From: Helicobacter heilmannii
Lineage (GTDB): Bacteria; Campylobacterota; Campylobacteria; Campylobacterales; Helicobacteraceae
Assembly: GCF_001283065.1 (NCBI RefSeq)
Contig: NZ_CDMK01000002.1
Span: forward strand, 358,118-422,117
Direction: 5' to 3'
DNA length: 64,000 nucleotides
A program made the translations under genes and the position numbers. Below the pieces are notes generated by a model that worked only from the letters and a program-made list of their open reading frames with translations, was not told the origin of the DNA and ran no database searches. Of the stretch, positions 61,940 to 64,000 are shown one piece after another. Position 1 is the first letter of the stretch, and each line of letters begins with the position of its first letter.

Positions 61940-62786
61940 GTTAATCCTTGACTTTAAGATTTTTTTGAAAAATTGCGTGATCTTGGGGATGAGTGGGCGC
62001 GCTCGTAAATCCACAGCCAAGCACCCTAAGCTCTTTAGACTGTGGCCTTGGCGTAGACCTTTGGCTAAACCCCCTAGAGTGCGCCTTACGCCTAGAGGCA
62101 TCAAATGGGGCGGGGCGAAATGCTGTATCCTTAAAAGGGGTAGAAGTTGATGCACTTGACATCGCTAGAGAACTGGTGGCTGGTGGGCTTAGGGTCTTGG
62201 CCCTGTGTGGTGTATGCACCCCTCTTGGTGCGGTAAAAGCCGTAAAACTCTTTAGCAATGGGGCTTGAATGGGTATCAATCTTGGTGGGTGCGCCGACTG
62301 CATAGCGGGTGATTTTATGCGTGCTAAACTGTTTGTAGTGCTCAATAGCCACCTCTTTTAAAAACGCCTCTCGCTCTGCCTTGCTGACAGAATGACGCAC
62401 CCCATGCCTTATGGCATCGCCCATGTCATACATGCTCACCGTGGTGATGGCTTTAATACATGGGTTGATTTTAAAGCTTAGAGCCACAAAGCTCCTTGTG
62501 GCTAACTTCGTGGCATAAAGCTGGCTTGTCTGCTCTTTAAGCACTCCCATGGGGTGAATCAGGGAGGGGTATCTTTTACCCTTGTACATCGCCTTGGGGG
62601 TGAATAATTTTGCAGCCACTTCTAAGCCGTATTAGTTTTAAAGCGCACCTCTTGGACATGCGCCTTGGAGCTCACATAAAAATTATCCCCCTGTATGTGG
62701 CTTGGGGCGTGGCTGGCACCTACAAAGGTCTAGGCTTGTGCGCCTAAAGTGAGGGCTGAGGCTAGGATTAAAGATCGCAAAAACAC
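61940..62786 (-). pseudogene. decayed alpha/beta-hydrolase (dienelactone hydrolase-like) with export signal
   Basis: GTG 62786, with AAGGAG ahead, begins a signal peptide (MFLRSLILASALTLGAQA) but meets TAG at codon 19 (62730-62732). The frame continues TFVGASHAPSHIQGDNFYV, then shifts near 62630 to LEVAAKLFTPKAMYKGKRYPSLIHPMGVLKEQTSQLYATKLA. After that about 100 residues, including the nucleophile elbow, are missing; the sequence jumps to IKAITTVSMYDMGDAI and continues to EFYGFYRTKRG. The last fragment near 61945-62035 reads AVDLRARPLIPKITQFFKKILK in yet another frame. So the gene has a nonsense codon, a deletion and several frameshifts. It is the first gene behind the second MerR-type promoter. 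Confidence 0.8.
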
Positions 62787-62817
62787 AGGAACTCCTTAAA
62801 ATCTTTGGATACTTTAG

Positions 62818-62848
62818 ATGATAAAACCTAACATCTAGTGTTTATCAA
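62818..62848 (-). promoter_or_regulatory. second MerR-type promoter (19-bp spacer)
   Basis: On the minus strand: -35 TTGATA (62848-62843), 19-bp spacer, -10 TATCAT (62823-62818). Aligned with the promoter at 55202-55232 over 38 bases, 29 positions are identical, including AAACAC and GGTTTTAT blocks. It lies 82 bp after the alcohol dehydrogenase stop and 32 bp before the hydrolase pseudogene start. The same MerR protein (55287-55709) probably binds both. Confidence 0.75.
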
Positions 62849-62930
62849 GGGGGATGATTAAACTACATCCAAGCCTAAACCACAACACCTTGATCACCCA
62901 AATTTATCTTGTAACCCGCGCCAACCCATC

Positions 62931-63989
62931 TCAAGAGGCAAACGACTTTTTCATGTCAATGACATGGCGAAATTGCGCATTGGAGTGGGTGAGATCGTAA
63001 TACACTCTGTCAATATCTTTACCCATAACAATCTCAATTTCGGGGTAGATGTTGTGCAAGACGGAAAAGTCTAGCATCTCTTGGGTTTCTTTAATCCCCC
63101 CAATGAGTGAGCCATAGATTTTTTTGTTCGCATGCCACACCAAACTAGAGGCGCTGATTGCAGGGGGGTTGTCCCTTGGGGGCAAGCCCACGATGGAGAG
63201 TTCTCCCCCATAAGCAAGCACATCTAGGTAGTCCTTTATGCTGTAATGCGTGGGGATGGTGGAGATGATGAGATCTAAATTTGCCCCCTTAGCATCCTTC
63301 ACATCGCTGTAGTAGTGTTTTGCGCCCATGTTTAACGCCATTTCTTTTTTGGCATTGCTGCGCCCGATCACACTCACTTCTGCGCCCATCGCCAAGGCGT
63401 ATTTTAAACCCATATGCCCCAGCCCACCAAAGCCGGCAATGCCCACCTTTGAGCCCTTTTTGATGTTGGAAAATTTCAAAGGCGAGTAGGTGGTGATCCC
63501 GGCACAAAGCAGGGGAGCGACTTTTTCTAAGGGGGCATCGTGGGGAACACGGATCACATAGTCTTCATCCACCACAATGCAATTAGAATACCCCCCCATG
63601 TGGGGTTCATCGTTGTGGAAGTGGTCTTTACAATCGTAGGTGAACACCGCTTTTTTACAGAATTGTTCTTGGTGATCGTGGCAGGGGATACACTCTTTGC
63701 AAGAATTGACAAAACAACCCACGCCCACATGATCGCCCACTTTAAATTTATGCACTTGTGCGCCTACTTCTTGAACGACCCCCGCAATTTCATGCCCGGG
63801 GATCATGGGGTAAATGCCGTCATGCCACTCACTATAAGCGGAGTGGATGTCGCTGTGGCAAATCCCACAATAATGAATATCAATCAACACATCTTTCTCT
63901 CCCAAAGCATGGCGGGTGAAGTGATGCTCAGCAAACTTTCCATCTTTAGAATGGATCGCAAAACCCTTAGCTTCAATGCGTGCAGACAT
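62931..63989 (-). CDS. zinc-dependent alcohol dehydrogenase (cinnamyl alcohol dehydrogenase-like)
   Basis: This is a 352-residue medium-chain dehydrogenase. Catalytic zinc ligands are in DIHYCGICHSDIHSAYSEW and PMIPGHEIAGVVQEVG; structural zinc cysteines lie in NSCKECIPCHDHQEQFCKKAV; the NADP loop is VGIAGFGGLGHMGLKYA. It matches the YahK/CAD group, which reduces aldehydes with NADPH; H. pylori has a similar enzyme. Only 11 bases of the window remain upstream, with an AAGGAT-like site, so its promoter cannot be assessed. Its position next to the MerR-regulated redox cluster suggests a shared aldehyde-detoxification theme. Confidence 0.93.
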   Translation of the reverse strand: MSARIEAKGFAIHSKDGKFAEHHFTRHALGEKDVLIDIHYCGICHSDIHSAYSEWHDGIYPMIPGHEIAGVVQEVGAQVHKFKVGDHVGVGCFVNSCKECIPCHDHQEQFCKKAVFTYDCKDHFHNDEPHMGGYSNCIVVDEDYVIRVPHDAPLEKVAPLLCAGITTYSPLKFSNIKKGSKVGIAGFGGLGHMGLKYALAMGAEVSVIGRSNAKKEMALNMGAKHYYSDVKDAKGANLDLIISTIPTHYSIKDYLDVLAYGGELSIVGLPPRDNPPAISASSLVWHANKKIYGSLIGGIKETQEMLDFSVLHNIYPEIEIVMGKDIDRVYYDLTHSNAQFRHVIDMKKSFAS

Positions 63990-64000
63990 GAGAATCCTTT

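Noticed and set aside
1..64000. General recoding of TAG suggested by three in-frame TAG codons
   Set aside because: TAG terminates several intact genes normally, and two of the three affected genes sit in regions with other pseudogenes.
1..64000. CRISPR array, prophage or intact insertion sequence
   Set aside because: No regularly spaced repeats, no phage structural genes, no transposase and no terminal inverted repeats were seen.

Overview
The window looks like a chromosomal segment of a gastric Helicobacter other than H. pylori. Several stretches keep what I recall as H. pylori gene orders: fliF-fliG-fliH-dxs, ilvC-minD-minE-dprA-ruvX, yebC-hemB-arsS-arsR plus two small genes, and hom-yraN-trxA-trxB. 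Between these blocks lie genes I do not expect in H. pylori: a nap nitrate-reductase cluster, a CitMHS citrate transporter, PEP carboxylase, a PurF homologue, glutamate decarboxylase and an LpxR-type lipid A deacylase. The species assignment is an inference from gene content and order only.

Layout. 0-16 kb: ilvE, an SPFH protein, flavodoxin and an LPP20-type lipoprotein; then a minus-strand napA-napG-napH-CitMHS cluster; a PAP2 phosphatase; and the flagellar basal-body genes fliF/G/H with dxs. 16-28.5 kb (minus strand): lpxR broken by an amber codon, flgG, a 924-residue membrane protein with a Zn-finger and a nuclease-like motif, a FecA-type receptor whose signal-peptide frame is disrupted, a secreted Arg/Ser-rich protein, and ppc. 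28.6-42.2 kb: housekeeping genes, including cell division (minDE), DNA uptake and repair, haem synthesis, the ArsRS acid-response pair, a cation/proton antiporter, threonine and lysine synthesis, and the thioredoxin system. 42.2-43.2 kb holds no intact gene. 43.2-46.3 kb: a YtfJ-like protein, glutamate decarboxylase and a Sel1-repeat protein. 46.3-52.4 kb: a glycan locus with an HAD phosphatase, a decayed deacetylase, a phase-off GT2 relic, two GT4 glycosyltransferases, a broken NYN gene and a GT2. 52.5-55.7 kb: a PDC-sensor-like membrane protein, an HpaA-like lipoprotein, an aldo/keto-reductase pseudogene and a MerR regulator. 55.7-59.5 kb: two type II restriction-modification systems back to back. 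59.6-64 kb: a redox/detoxification cluster with an alcohol dehydrogenase.

Two patterns stand out. First, eight-base G or C tracts sit at gene junctions or inside surface-related genes. At three junctions (20.85, 39.63 and 49.70 kb) a change of one base would fuse the upstream frame to the downstream gene; a seven-base tract at 51.63 kb has the same geometry. This suggests slipped-strand switching of protein fusions as well as on/off switching. Second, two promoters 7.6 kb apart share a MerR-type architecture (-35 and -10 boxes 19 bp apart, near-identical spacers). They flank a MerR gene and head redox genes, suggesting a small MerR regulon whose first genes are both pseudogenes here.

I found no tRNA, rRNA, CRISPR array or intact insertion sequence.
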